Shown: positions 53,604 through 61,123, counted from the stretch's first letter. The stretch: DNA of 64,000 nt from JBCBJX01 sp964342855 (GCA_964342855.1 CAYFIB010000013.1:8431-72430); one strand, 5' to 3'. Notes: generated by a model not told the origin, from the letters alone. Translations and numbers: made by a program.

Positions 53604-54395
53604 TCAGAGAAAGAGCGCGACGCTCTGGCGGGCGGCGATAACCGGCTGTCCGGACGCGTTCCAGATCAGCATGTCCTGGCTGGAGTAGCCGGCCTGCGCA
53701 TGGTCGGCGCGGGTCTGCATCAGCCACCAGCCGTCCTCGGTCTCGAAGTCTTCGACAAGCACGTTGACCATCCAGGTGACGGAACTGATCGGCGCGGGCT
53801 CGGGAAACTTCGCGAACATGGCGGGCGGCGGCATGTCGGCGATGGCCAGCATGGCGGACATGCCCGCGGCATCGCGATCCCGATGGCGGATCCAGATGAG
53901 GTGATCGTGCTTGTCGGAGCCGGAAACCGGGATCCCCCCCGCGGCGAGATGGCTGTTGAACTTGCTCGCGAAACTCGGTCGCATGAACGCGCCCTCGGGG
54001 ATCATCGGCGGGCACTCTTCCGGAGCCGGGACGCTCGGCGCGGGAATATGAAACTCATCGAACATCGACGGCCGCGCGGCGCCAAACGCGAACTGGCAGC
54101 GCGCGGCGATGCCTTTTTCGCCGGTGAGGTCCGCGCCGATAAACTGGACATTGCGGCCCGCGCGCAACACTTCCGCGCGCGCCTCGACCTCGCCGCCGGC
54201 CGGGCCAATGAAGGCGACAGTCGCAGACCGCAGCGGCGGCGCCTCCGGCGCGATCAGCCGGGCGGCCTCATGGCAATAGGCGGCGGTGAGCCCGCCATAG
54301 ATCGTGCGGCCCTGCATCCACTCTTCAGGCGGATGGGCGATGAGGCTGGTTTCGGACCGCTCGGCGGCGGCCATCAGTTCAGTGAATGAGGTCAT
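53604..54395 (-). CDS. Acyl-CoA thioesterase-like (TesB/4HBT_3 family)
   Basis: A 263-residue protein with two hot-dog fold halves. The N-terminal half has HPPEEWMQGRTIYGGLTAAYCHEAARL, where GxxYGG is the usual helix entry of TesB-like proteins. The second half has the WMVNVLVEDFETEDGWWLMQTRADHAQAGYSSQDMLIW block, typical of thioesterase superfamily members with the HAQAGYSS stretch. It should hydrolyse acyl-CoA of unknown chain length. It stands alone on the minus strand, 20 bases from a hypothetical membrane gene. Confidence 0.8.
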   Translation of the reverse strand: MTSFTELMAAAERSETSLIAHPPEEWMQGRTIYGGLTAAYCHEAARLIAPEAPPLRSATVAFIGPAGGEVEARAEVLRAGRNVQFIGADLTGEKGIAARCQFAFGAARPSMFDEFHIPAPSVPAPEECPPMIPEGAFMRPSFASKFNSHLAAGGIPVSGSDKHDHLIWIRHRDRDAAGMSAMLAIADMPPPAMFAKFPEPAPISSVTWMVNVLVEDFETEDGWWLMQTRADHAQAGYSSQDMLIWNASGQPVIAARQSVALFL

Positions 54396-54434
54396 GCGCC
54401 TCTACTAGCGCATGTCTCGCAGGCGCGGCGCCTT

Positions 54435-54884
54435 CTAGAGCAGTTCCGCGCCGCCCTCGCCCGCCCGGTCGCCGCGTTTGCGCCCCTGAATGGAGTTGAT
54501 GAAGAAGAGGCAGAGGATCGTCAGCGTCGCGGTGAACGAATAGACGAGCGGCAGGAGCCGCGCTTTCTCGGTCAGATCGTAATTGCGGATCACCTCGCCC
54601 GAGGCCTGCGCGCCGGTCGCCATCTCTTCGCGTTCCGCGAACATCGCCGCATCCGCATAAAGCGCTTCCAGCTGAGAGTAGTTGTCCGCCTGCGCGGAGT
54701 AATTCACGCCGAGAAAGCCGAGATAGGCGACGATAATGACCGCCTTCATGGTGCCCGGCACGAACTGACGCGCGATGATCAGCAGGCCGATGATCGCCAT
54801 GTGAATGGTGAGAAAGAAGTTCCACACCTCGTTGATGATCGACAGCTGCGAGGCGATCAGATCCATGATTTCGTAAGCGCTCAT
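54435..54884 (-). CDS. Conserved hypothetical membrane protein
   Basis: A 149-residue protein starting MSAYEIMDLIASQLSIINEVWNFFLTIHMAIIGLL, with three hydrophobic segments near residues 20-40, 45-68 and 118-138 and a soluble loop rich in Ala and charged residues between the last two. The in-frame ATG eight codons earlier lacks support. I do not recognise the family. It faces the FliO-like gene across a 123-base gap that contains a CtrA-type box. Confidence 0.6.
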   Translation of the reverse strand: MSAYEIMDLIASQLSIINEVWNFFLTIHMAIIGLLIIARQFVPGTMKAVIIVAYLGFLGVNYSAQADNYSQLEALYADAAMFAEREEMATGAQASGEVIRNYDLTEKARLLPLVYSFTATLTILCLFFINSIQGRKRGDRAGEGGAELL

Positions 54885-54945
54885 CGGTCCCCTCCGACAA
54901 CTCGACATCTTTTCTTAGCGCGCGGCGCAGCGCGCGGCCAAGTCG

Positions 54946-54961
54946 TTAACGCCCCGTTAAC
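54946..54961. promoter_or_regulatory. CtrA-type binding site TTAA-N7-TTAAC
   Basis: TTAA (54946-54949), seven bases, then TTAAC (54957-54961) exactly fits the full CtrA consensus of Caulobacter and relatives. It lies 47 bases before the start of a FliO-like flagellar gene, the class of genes that CtrA activates. Confidence 0.6.
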
Positions 54962-55007
54962 CAAGTCCGGCGCGAGTGTGCGGCGGGAAAGGAACGGGGA
55001 CCCGGAC

Positions 55008-55367
55008 ATGCTGATCAACGTGCTCAACGCCTTCTTCGCGCTGACCATCATCGCCGCTTCGATCGGACTGCTCGCGCAGGGCGCGAAATGGCTCGGCCTG
55101 ACGAACACCGAGCCGAAAACGATGAAGCGCCATGGCCGCCGCCTCGCCATTCTCGACGCCGCGCCGCTCGACGCGCGTCGACGCCTCTTTCTCGTGCGCA
55201 TCGATGACGAAGAGCGCGCGCTCCTCATCGGCGGCGAGAACGATCTGGAGCTGTCGCCCCTCGTCGGCCGCGCGGAAATCTCTCGCGCCCGCGCGAAAAC
55301 CCGCGACGAAGACGACGCGTCCAACGTCGTCGATCTCGACGCCGGCCGCCTGTTCGCGAACGGCTGA
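55008..55367 (+). CDS. FliO-like flagellar biosynthesis protein
   Basis: A 119-residue protein starting MLINVLNAFFALTIIAASIGLLAQGAKWLGL. One N-terminal transmembrane helix (residues ~5-28) is followed by RRLAILDAAPLDARRRLFLVRIDDEERALLIGGENDLELSPLV, the FliO/MopB core pattern of two strands around a DARRxLxLVR turn. FliO helps assemble the FliP pore of the flagellar export gate. It is isolated here rather than in a fliOPQR cluster, which is common in alphaproteobacteria. A CtrA-type box precedes it. The assignment rests on a short match. Confidence 0.72.
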   Translation: MLINVLNAFFALTIIAASIGLLAQGAKWLGLTNTEPKTMKRHGRRLAILDAAPLDARRRLFLVRIDDEERALLIGGENDLELSPLVGRAEISRARAKTRDEDDASNVVDLDAGRLFANG

Positions 55368-55433
55368 GGCTCTAAACTTTTCAATGAATTCAAGTATTTA
55401 GCACGGCCTCCTAAAGCCGTCGCTCAGGCATTC

Positions 55434-55545
55434 TTGTCATCCCGACCGAGAGAAGCGAGAGCCGGGACCAAGGGTCGCGTGCGCTCGCTCCGAAACTCCG
55501 GGTCCCGGATAACGGTTTCGCCGTTTCCGGGACGACGCACAAATT
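55434..55545. repeat. Palindromic intergenic repeat with a long hairpin
   Basis: The stretch between the FliO-like gene and dksA begins TTGTCATCCCGACC and ends with a hairpin at 55504-55531. The hairpin arms CCCGGA-AACGG and CCGTT-TCCGGG pair over eleven bases with one bulge around TTTCG, and the sequence runs on as GACGAC. The GTCATCCCG ... CCGGGA/GAC arrangement is typical of interspersed repeats in alphaproteobacterial genomes. It sits between convergent genes and may also terminate both. Confidence 0.6.
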
Positions 55546-55572
55546 GAGAATTCGGGACCGAGGCGCCGCCCC

Positions 55573-55989
55573 TCAGTCGTCGCGATGCACTTTCTCGCGG
55601 CGTTCGTGGCGCTCCTGCGCCTCCAGCGACAGGGTCGCGATGGGGCGGGCTTCGAGGCGCTTCAGGCTGATCGGCTCGCCCGTCTCCTCGCAATAGCCGT
55701 AGGAGCCGTCGTCGATCCGGCGGAGCGCCGAATCGATCTTGGAGATCAGCTTGCGCTGACGATCGCGGGCCCGCAGCTCAAGCGCCTTGTCGGTCTCGAC
55801 GGAAGCCCGGTCGGCGATGTCGGGATGGTTCAGCGAATCATCCTGCAGATGGGCGATGGTCATCTGGCTTTCGGCCAGAATGTCCGCTTTCCACTCGTGC
55901 AGTTTCTTGCGGAAATACTCGAGCTGACGATCGTTCATGAACGGCTCGTCGTCGCTCGGTCGATAGGTATCGAGTTCGGCTTCCGACAT
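55573..55989 (-). CDS. dksA: RNA polymerase-binding transcription factor DksA
   Basis: A 138-residue protein with MNDRQLEYFRKKLHEWKADILAES and SLNHPDIADRASVETDKALELR forming the coiled coil that enters the RNA polymerase secondary channel. The acidic tip DIADRAS is conserved. The zinc-finger region reads YGYCEETGEPISLKRLEARP then IATLSLEAQERHERR. Only one of the four cysteines of E. coli DksA is kept, as in other alphaproteobacteria, so it should be zinc-independent. It works with ppGpp in the stringent response. A promoter and hairpin leader lie just upstream. Confidence 0.93.
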   Translation of the reverse strand: MSEAELDTYRPSDDEPFMNDRQLEYFRKKLHEWKADILAESQMTIAHLQDDSLNHPDIADRASVETDKALELRARDRQRKLISKIDSALRRIDDGSYGYCEETGEPISLKRLEARPIATLSLEAQERHERREKVHRDD

Positions 55990-56007
55990 GGGACGTCCTC
56001 CGCGACT

Positions 56008-56024
56008 GACCGGCTCTACCGGTC
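56008..56024 (-). promoter_or_regulatory. Hairpin in the dksA 5' leader
   Basis: GACCGG and CCGGTC form a perfect six-base-pair stem around CTCTA, between the predicted dksA promoter and start codon. No T run follows. It may stabilise or regulate the dksA leader. Confidence 0.35.
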
Positions 56025-56050
56025 GGACCCGCCTCGCTTTTTCGCGCCGG

Positions 56051-56078
56051 ACTATATTCAGCCCGATGCGCCCCGCAA
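56051..56078 (-). promoter_or_regulatory. Predicted sigma-70-type promoter of dksA
   Basis: Read leftward: -35 TTGCGG (56078-56073), 16-base spacer, -10 TATAGT (56056-56051). It is about 62 bases upstream of the dksA ATG, giving a ~55-base leader. Confidence 0.5.
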
Positions 56079-56174
56079 CTATCCGCCAACGCGCCGAAGC
56101 GCAATTCCGGAATGCGCGGGAGACGCGACGCTCGTCGCCCGAACGTGGTTAAGAAGTGATTGACGCCGCGCCCC

Positions 56175-56843
56175 TCAGCGCTCGGCGTGGGCGAGGTCCG
56201 CGAACGCCCCGAACTGCGCGGGTTCGAAGGCGATTTCGAGGGCGCCGGGCGCGACATTGCGCGGAACAGTGTCGCCATAGAACGGCAGATCGGCGTCGCT
56301 CGCCGGCCACGAGATCGTCTCGGCGCGCGCCTGAGAGAGAACTTCGCGCGAGAAACGTTGCGCTTCGGCCACGAAGGCCACGTAGCTCGCGGCGATTTTC
56401 TGGCGCGTGACGCCGCCGAGAACGATGTTCGACTGACGCACGACGACGACGCCCTGCTGGGTGGCGAACGAACTCGCCGTCACCGACACGACATTGAACC
56501 GATTAAGAAGATCGAGGCTCACCCCGCCCGGCGCCATGATGGCGAAGACGTCATAGGCGAAGCAGCCCTGCTCGCGGCACATGCTGGTGGTCACGAGGAA
56601 TACGCCGCCGCCCTCCAGCCTCACGACCACCGCGCGCCCGCCCGCGGGATTCATCGCGTAGCTGGCGTTGATCCCGAGATCGACCGCGATCTGGTGGAGG
56701 CCTTCCAGCGTCACCGCGCCGACAATCGCCTGCCCGTTGGGAAACGTCGGCGTCTCGGACTGCGGCGGCGCCGGCGTTTGCGCATGCGCGACGCCCATCG
56801 CGGCGAGAACTGAAACCAATACCGCCACCACGCGACGACCCAT
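56175..56843 (-). CDS. YbjN-domain protein with signal peptide
   Basis: A 222-residue protein starting MGRRVVAVLVSVLAAMGVAHAQTP; the upstream ATG sequence itself supplies GGAGGGG as ribosome-binding site. After a signal peptide (cleavage near AHA-QTP) there is a YbjN-like domain. Its pattern LEGLHQIAVDLGINASYAM, VVRLEGGGVFLVTTSMCREQGCFAYDVFAIMAPG is the strand-helix-strand with two Cys seen in this family. YbjN proteins are chaperone-like, with no fixed function. Export to the periplasm is predicted. Confidence 0.75.
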   Translation of the reverse strand: MGRRVVAVLVSVLAAMGVAHAQTPAPPQSETPTFPNGQAIVGAVTLEGLHQIAVDLGINASYAMNPAGGRAVVVRLEGGGVFLVTTSMCREQGCFAYDVFAIMAPGGVSLDLLNRFNVVSVTASSFATQQGVVVVRQSNIVLGGVTRQKIAASYVAFVAEAQRFSREVLSQARAETISWPASDADLPFYGDTVPRNVAPGALEIAFEPAQFGAFADLAHAER

Positions 56844-56924
56844 GAACCCCTCCATACCGGTGCTGGCGAGAACCTTAGCGGCGCAATCCCGCCCGCGCCA
56901 CGATTGATCGCCGCTGATAAGGTT

Positions 56925-56952
56925 TTGACCCCCGCGCCATGGTTTCTATGCT
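56925..56952 (+). promoter_or_regulatory. Predicted promoter of the lysozyme gene
   Basis: TTGACC (56925-56930), a 16-base spacer and TATGCT (56947-56952) fit a sigma-70-type promoter 34 bases before the ATG at 56986. GGAACGGGG forms the ribosome-binding site. Confidence 0.45.
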
Positions 56953-56985
56953 ATTAACAAAGCGCGTGTTGAAGGAACGGGGACC

Positions 56986-57897
56986 ATGAAGACGTCGCAG
57001 CGGGGAATCGACCTCATCAAATCGTTCGAGGGGCTGGAGCTGGAGGCCTATCAGGACTCCGTCGGCGTCTGGACCGTCGGCTACGGCCACACCGACCACG
57101 CCGGCGCGCCGGAAGTGACGCCGGGCATGCGCATCACCGAGGACGAGGCCGAAGCCATCCTCCGTCGCGATCTCGGCCAGTATGAGCGCGGCGTCGAGCG
57201 TCTGGTGAAAGTCCCGCTCAATCAGAACGAATTCGACGCCCTTGTTTCGTGGACCTTCAATCTCGGAGTCGGCAATCTGTCGAAGTCGACGGCGCTCACG
57301 CGCCTCAACAATGGCGACCGACCGGGCGCGGCCGAGGCGCTCACCTGGTGGAACAAGGCGGGCGGCAAGGTGCTCGCGGGCCTCACGCGCCGCCGCAATG
57401 CGGAGGCCGCGCTGTTCCTTGAACCTATGGAGACGAAGCGCGCCGACCTGACGGATCGCGAGCGTTCCACGCGCGAATTCGTCGAGGTCGAGGAAGCCCG
57501 TCCCGCCGGCTCTACACGCGGGTCCAACCGCATGGCGACGGGCGGCACGGTCGCTGGCGTCGCCGGCGCCGGCGCCGCGGTGCTCGGCGCCGACAACGCG
57601 GACGAGCTTTCCGACGAAGTGAAAGAAGCCGACGGCAAAATCATCGATGACGGCGAAACGCCGAATGTCATGTTCCCGAAAGAGACGAAACCGACGGAAG
57701 GCGACGCGCCGAGCGAAAGCGAAGAGCCGCGCGACCTCGTCGGTCAAATCGGCCAGTCCGTTCAGGACACGGTGAAGTTCGAGAACGGCTATGATTACGC
57801 CAAGGTCGGCCAGATCGCGCTGCTCATCATCATCGTCATCGCCGTGATCTGGCTGTTCTTCGGTCTGTTCACGGACCGTCGCGACCGCAACCGGTAA
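56986..57897 (+). CDS. GH24 (T4-type) lysozyme with a C-terminal membrane anchor
   Basis: A 303-residue protein. Residues 1-145 are a phage-type GH24 lysozyme: GIDLIKSFEGLELEAYQDSVGVWTVGYGHT holds the catalytic Glu (residue ~15), and the Asp/Thr region and the LVSWTFNLGVGNLSKS helix follow. Such enzymes cut peptidoglycan glycan strands. There is no N-terminal signal. Residues ~150-275 are a flexible acidic linker. Residues ~277-296 (IALLIIIVIAVIWLFFGLF) form one transmembrane helix before a short basic tail, so the enzyme is tail-anchored. Convergent with a DUF2793 gene. Confidence 0.88.
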   Translation: MKTSQRGIDLIKSFEGLELEAYQDSVGVWTVGYGHTDHAGAPEVTPGMRITEDEAEAILRRDLGQYERGVERLVKVPLNQNEFDALVSWTFNLGVGNLSKSTALTRLNNGDRPGAAEALTWWNKAGGKVLAGLTRRRNAEAALFLEPMETKRADLTDRERSTREFVEVEEARPAGSTRGSNRMATGGTVAGVAGAGAAVLGADNADELSDEVKEADGKIIDDGETPNVMFPKETKPTEGDAPSESEEPRDLVGQIGQSVQDTVKFENGYDYAKVGQIALLIIIVIAVIWLFFGLFTDRRDRNR

Positions 57898-57900
57898 GCT

Positions 57901-58605
57901 TTAAGCCGGCGCATCCATCAACAGGGCGTGGACGGCCAATCGCACTGTCCCGCCCGTGAAATCGCTTCCATTCGCCGTCAGTCGCAGCGCCGTCGCGCCA
58001 TAATAGGCGACGGGCTGCGCGCTTGGCCCGACGAAAGCGGTTCCCGCCGCCGTGGCGATGGCGGTTCCATAGCGGTCGCTCGCGCCGTCGACGCCGAGAT
58101 CCCAGTCGCCCGGCCCGGTCACCTCCGCCAACACCAGCGCCGAAACGGCGAAGACGACGGCGCGGTCCGGGATGATCGCGCCCGTGTCCGACGTCGCGCC
58201 CGCCGTCACGGCGTGATCGACCTCGATGATCGCGAGCCGGGAGGCCGCGCCGTTCGCGCTTTCGGCCTCCCCTCGCCAGGCGCCGGAACGAAAAACCAGC
58301 GTGCGGCTTTCATCGGCGACATCCGCGCGCCATCCGTCCTGAGGGGAATAAAAGAGCCAGCCCCCGTCCTGCCAGGCGGCGACCGCGCCGATGCTCGCGG
58401 AGGACCAGGCGCCGCTCGCGCCCGTCGGGACGATATACCGGTCGCCGTCGGCGGGGCTTCCCGGCGGCGCCCCGACCGTCCGGCTGAGGACGGCGAGCTG
58501 CACGAGGGCGTCGAGACGCCGGAGCGCTTCGTTCACTGTGACATGCTTCTGCGCCTGCGCGGGCTGAACATAGGGCAGAACGAGATTGGGGCTGGTTTCG
58601 GACAT
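57901..58605 (-). CDS. DUF2793 family protein, gene-transfer-agent/phage-tail associated
   Basis: A 234-residue protein starting MSETSPNLVLPYVQPAQAQKHVTVNEALRRLDALVQLAV. This N-terminus is the conserved DUF2793 core found beside gene transfer agent tail genes in Rhodobacterales and in phage tails. ADGDRYIVP and GWLFYSPQDGWRA repeats follow. The last ~85 residues form a jelly-roll-like beta domain. Its role is thought to be in tail or host attachment. Here it is alone, four bases from the lysozyme stop, with no other GTA gene in the window. Confidence 0.82.
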   Translation of the reverse strand: MSETSPNLVLPYVQPAQAQKHVTVNEALRRLDALVQLAVLSRTVGAPPGSPADGDRYIVPTGASGAWSSASIGAVAAWQDGGWLFYSPQDGWRADVADESRTLVFRSGAWRGEAESANGAASRLAIIEVDHAVTAGATSDTGAIIPDRAVVFAVSALVLAEVTGPGDWDLGVDGASDRYGTAIATAAGTAFVGPSAQPVAYYGATALRLTANGSDFTGGTVRLAVHALLMDAPA

Positions 58606-58680
58606 GGCGGGCCTCCTCGGCCCCCAGCATGAGGCGGCCGTTCCGTGGGGGGATAAGTTCGGCGTCCGTTCTTTGCCGCC

Positions 58681-58808
58681 GTCCTTCGTGACGCGGCTTC
58701 GCCGCTCCTCAGGACGAAGTTCAGAGCATTCTTCATCCTGAGGAGCGCGGCGTAGCCGCGCGTCTCGAAGGACGTCCTGAGGAGGCGCGCAGCGCCGTCA
58801 CGAAGGAC
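58681..58808. repeat. 128-base palindromic repeat element with 13-base terminal inverted repeats
   Basis: GTCCTTCGTGACG at 58681-58693 is the perfect reverse complement of CGTCACGAAGGAC at 58796-58808. Inside are further matching units such as TCCTGAGGAG and its complement CTCCTCAGGA, and the GCGGCGTAGCCGCGC palindrome. No frame is present. It looks like an interspersed BIME or MITE-like element typical of intergenic spaces in this class. Confidence 0.75.
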
Positions 58809-58825
58809 GGCCGCGAGCGCTCCCC

Positions 58826-59410
58826 TCACCCGTCCAGCAGGGCCCGCACTCGCCCGCGCAATTCCGGCAGCAACTCCGTATCGAACCACGGGTTCTTCTT
58901 GAGCCACGCATTATTGCGCCAGGAGGGGTGCGGCGTCGGAATGTAATGCGGGCCGCAGGCGCGCCAGTTCGCGACCGTCTCCGTCAGCGTGCGTTTGTTT
59001 TCGGCGCCAAAATGCCATTTCTGGGCGTAGGCGCCGACGAGGATCATGAGATCGAGCCGCGGCAGCGCCTCCATCAACCGCGCCCGCCAGAGCGGCGCGC
59101 ACTCCTTTCGCGGCGGCAGGTCCCCGCCCTTCCCGTCATAGCCCGGGAAGCAGAAGCCCATGGGGATGACGGCGATCTTCCCGCCCTCGTAAAATTCTTC
59201 CTCGCTCACCCCCATCCATTCGCGCAGGCGCACGCCGGAGGGATCCGTGAACGGACGGCCGGACTGGTGGACGAGATTGCCGGGCGCCTGCCCGAAGACG
59301 CCGATGCGGGCGCGGTCCGCGACCTGCAGCACCGGCCTCGGCTCATGCGGCAGATCGCAGGCGCGGCAGGCGCGGATCTCCTTCAGAAGCGGCGCGAGCG
59401 GTTCAACCAT
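58826..59410 (-). CDS. Uracil-DNA glycosylase family protein
   Basis: A 194-residue protein starting MVEPLAPLLKEIRACRACDLP. CRACDLPHEPRPVLQ gives two N-terminal cysteines, as in iron-sulfur UDG-like proteins. The motif GQAPGNLVHQSGRPFTDPSG resembles the catalytic loop region, and IPTPHPSWRNNAWLKKN contains the HPS stretch before the C-terminal helix. It may remove damaged or deaminated bases, but members of this family can have other DNA or RNA activities. Its ATG overlaps the end of the DUF3253 gene. Confidence 0.8.
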   Translation of the reverse strand: MVEPLAPLLKEIRACRACDLPHEPRPVLQVADRARIGVFGQAPGNLVHQSGRPFTDPSGVRLREWMGVSEEEFYEGGKIAVIPMGFCFPGYDGKGGDLPPRKECAPLWRARLMEALPRLDLMILVGAYAQKWHFGAENKRTLTETVANWRACGPHYIPTPHPSWRNNAWLKKNPWFDTELLPELRGRVRALLDG

Positions 59411-59648
59411 GATGGTCCGGCAGGCCGAAGCGCACGACGCCCTTTACGATCTCAGGATCGACGGGCTTGCCCTTCTTGGTCCAGATGATTTTCCCGTCCG
59501 CCGCCAGCCGGCGCCCCTCCGCGCGCACGGCCGTCAGCCGCGAACGCCAGTTCTCCGGATCGACGAGCCGCGCCGCCTCGGACGGGCAGATGGTCTTCCC
59601 CGGCCCACGCTCGGCGACGAGCGAGAGGATCGCCTCTTCAATGGTCAT
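59403..59648 (-). CDS. DUF3253 family small protein
   Basis: An 81-residue protein starting MTIEEAILSLVAERGPGKTICPSEAARLVDPENW. The CPSEAARLVDPENWR winged-helix-like motif and RRLAADGKIIWTKKGKPVDPE match DUF3253. The function is unknown; the fold suggests DNA binding. It overlaps the GFA gene start by four bases and the UDG gene by eight, forming a three-gene transcript. Confidence 0.82.
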   Translation of the reverse strand: MTIEEAILSLVAERGPGKTICPSEAARLVDPENWRSRLTAVRAEGRRLAADGKIIWTKKGKPVDPEIVKGVVRFGLPDHHG

Positions 59649-60040
59649 GCTTCGGAAAGATGCTTCAGGGCGCTCGCGTTCTTCTCCCAGTTCTGGCCGT
59701 CGAAGGGCGTCACCGTCACCGAGGCGAACTGGGCGCGATCCATGCAGCGCAGATTGAGGGAGACGCCATCCGGGTTGGAGCGCGGCGTGTAGAACGGCTT
59801 CACGCCGCAGATAGAGCAGAAGGTGTGCTGCGCGACGCCGGTCCCGAACGTGTACGTCGTGATCGCATCGGCGCCCCGGACGAGCCGGAAACGCGAGAGC
59901 GGAACGATGACGTGCTCGAAGCCCACCTTCTCGCACATGGAGCAGTTGCAGGCGTGCGCCTCGATCTCATCCGGCAGATCGGCCTCGAAGGCGACCGCGC
60001 CGCAATGGCAGGCCCCGGTTTTCAAGTCGCACAACTTCAT
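59645..60040 (-). CDS. GFA (glutathione-dependent formaldehyde-activating) family protein
   Basis: A 131-residue zinc protein (MKLCDLKTGACHCGAVAFEADLPDEIEAHACNCSMCEKVG). GACHCGAVAFE, ACNCSMCEK and FCSICGVKPFYTPRS hold the conserved cysteines of the GFA/CENP-V fold, which binds two zinc ions. Some members help formaldehyde react with glutathione, but most have no known substrate. It is the first gene of the GFA-DUF3253-UDG transcript and borders the AT-rich region. Confidence 0.88.
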   Translation of the reverse strand: MKLCDLKTGACHCGAVAFEADLPDEIEAHACNCSMCEKVGFEHVIVPLSRFRLVRGADAITTYTFGTGVAQHTFCSICGVKPFYTPRSNPDGVSLNLRCMDRAQFASVTVTPFDGQNWEKNASALKHLSEA

Positions 60041-60063
60041 ATTCCGAGTTTTACATTCAAGAT

Positions 60064-60078
60064 GAAGATCCCATCTTC
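60064..60078 (-). terminator. Small hairpin after the AT-rich orphan gene
   Basis: GAAGAT and ATCTTC pair over six bases around a GGG loop, five bases after the stop at 60084 (minus reading). Only a weak T tract follows. A termination role is possible. Confidence 0.3.
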
Positions 60079-60083
60079 TATAG

Positions 60084-61097
60084 TTAGTAAATCCAAGCTC
60101 TATCTTTTTTTTTCGAAACAGTTATCAAAAAATTTGAAGGTGACTTAATTTTTCTTATTTTTTTAAATAATATCTCAACAGGAATCTTTGCGAGCGACTT
60201 AGGGGACAGAACGCCACCAATCGCTCTCATTACAATTTCTTCTTGGTTAATACTTACAATATTCTTACGAGATATCTCACTCTTGGCATCCTCGAACATT
60301 TTTTTTAATCTAAAAACTACATCCTCCTCAACCGCAATTCTGAAATTTTCAGCATCATAATTTTCTTCAATCAAAACAAACCATTCTCTCAAAACCGATT
60401 TAAAATGTGAAAATTCCTTGCTATAATTCTCCCTAGCCTCCACTATACCATCAATATCCATATCTAAAAATGCGAGATCTGCATCAAATAATCCAGGTAT
60501 TACTTTCATATCTATCCCCCTTCCAATTTCAGGATTAAAATATGATTTATCTTCCATTCCATCAACAACACCAACAGAGCCAACCCCTCTACTAATTTCA
60601 TCGGCTATCCAAAATTCCATTTCATTAACACTAAATTCTTCAAATTTGCCATCCTTGTTAGCCATCTTAAAAAGATTATTAATTGTTTGTCCATAAATAC
60701 CGCATGTACCTGGGCAATACATTTTAAGAACTCCTATGTCGCTAAGTTTTTTAATGTTAAGAAAAAAATTGTCAAAGTACCCTTTTTCGGTTGAATTTAT
60801 GTTCGTATCAAAATAATCCTTTGACCCCACAAACAGGGAAAGCACCGCGGCATGCTGTGTAATTTCGCTGCGCTCAGGCGTATAAATATTTGATAAATCT
60901 CTCAAATGTTTATAGTAAGAATAATTTTTGTCTAATATGCCTTGGTAAAATGGTGCCTCTATGTAAATTTCATCTGCGTAGAGAGATAAATTAAAAATTC
61001 TATTTGAAAGCTGATTCAATGCATCTCTTAGATGCTCGCCTCTTTTCTTATATACGTATTCAGCTGCCATAGGTATCGCAATTCGAATTTTACGCAT
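60084..61097 (-). CDS. AT-rich orphan protein of unknown function
   Basis: A 337-residue protein starting MRKIRIAIPMAAEYVYKKRGEHL. GGAG lies seven bases before this ATG. The sequence is soluble with mixed alpha/beta pattern and many Lys, Asn, Ile and Phe codons. Residues ~10-100 are helical (RDALNQLSNRIFNLSLYADEI). A Gly/Asp-rich central stretch (PGTCGIYGQTINNL, ISRGVGSVGVVDGMEDKSY) and a charged C-terminal half follow. No signal peptide, transmembrane helix or known catalytic motif is visible and I do not recognise the family. It follows the transporter stop by 26 bases on the same strand, but its base use is quite different from all neighbours, so it is probably horizontally acquired. Confidence 0.7.
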   Translation of the reverse strand: MRKIRIAIPMAAEYVYKKRGEHLRDALNQLSNRIFNLSLYADEIYIEAPFYQGILDKNYSYYKHLRDLSNIYTPERSEITQHAAVLSLFVGSKDYFDTNINSTEKGYFDNFFLNIKKLSDIGVLKMYCPGTCGIYGQTINNLFKMANKDGKFEEFSVNEMEFWIADEISRGVGSVGVVDGMEDKSYFNPEIGRGIDMKVIPGLFDADLAFLDMDIDGIVEARENYSKEFSHFKSVLREWFVLIEENYDAENFRIAVEEDVVFRLKKMFEDAKSEISRKNIVSINQEEIVMRAIGGVLSPKSLAKIPVEILFKKIRKIKSPSNFLITVSKKKDRAWIY

Positions 61098-61123
61098 TCT
61101 ATATCTCCAAGAATATTCCCACC

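Larger units (their letters stand above)
60041..61123. other. AT-rich insertion in a high-GC neighbourhood
   Basis: Base composition changes sharply here: long runs of A and T, frequent AAA/ATT codons and few C or G, in contrast to the ordinary sequence at both ends. The segment covers one orphan gene and short flanks. No integrase, IS end or target-site duplication was seen. It is interpreted as acquired DNA. Confidence 0.7.
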
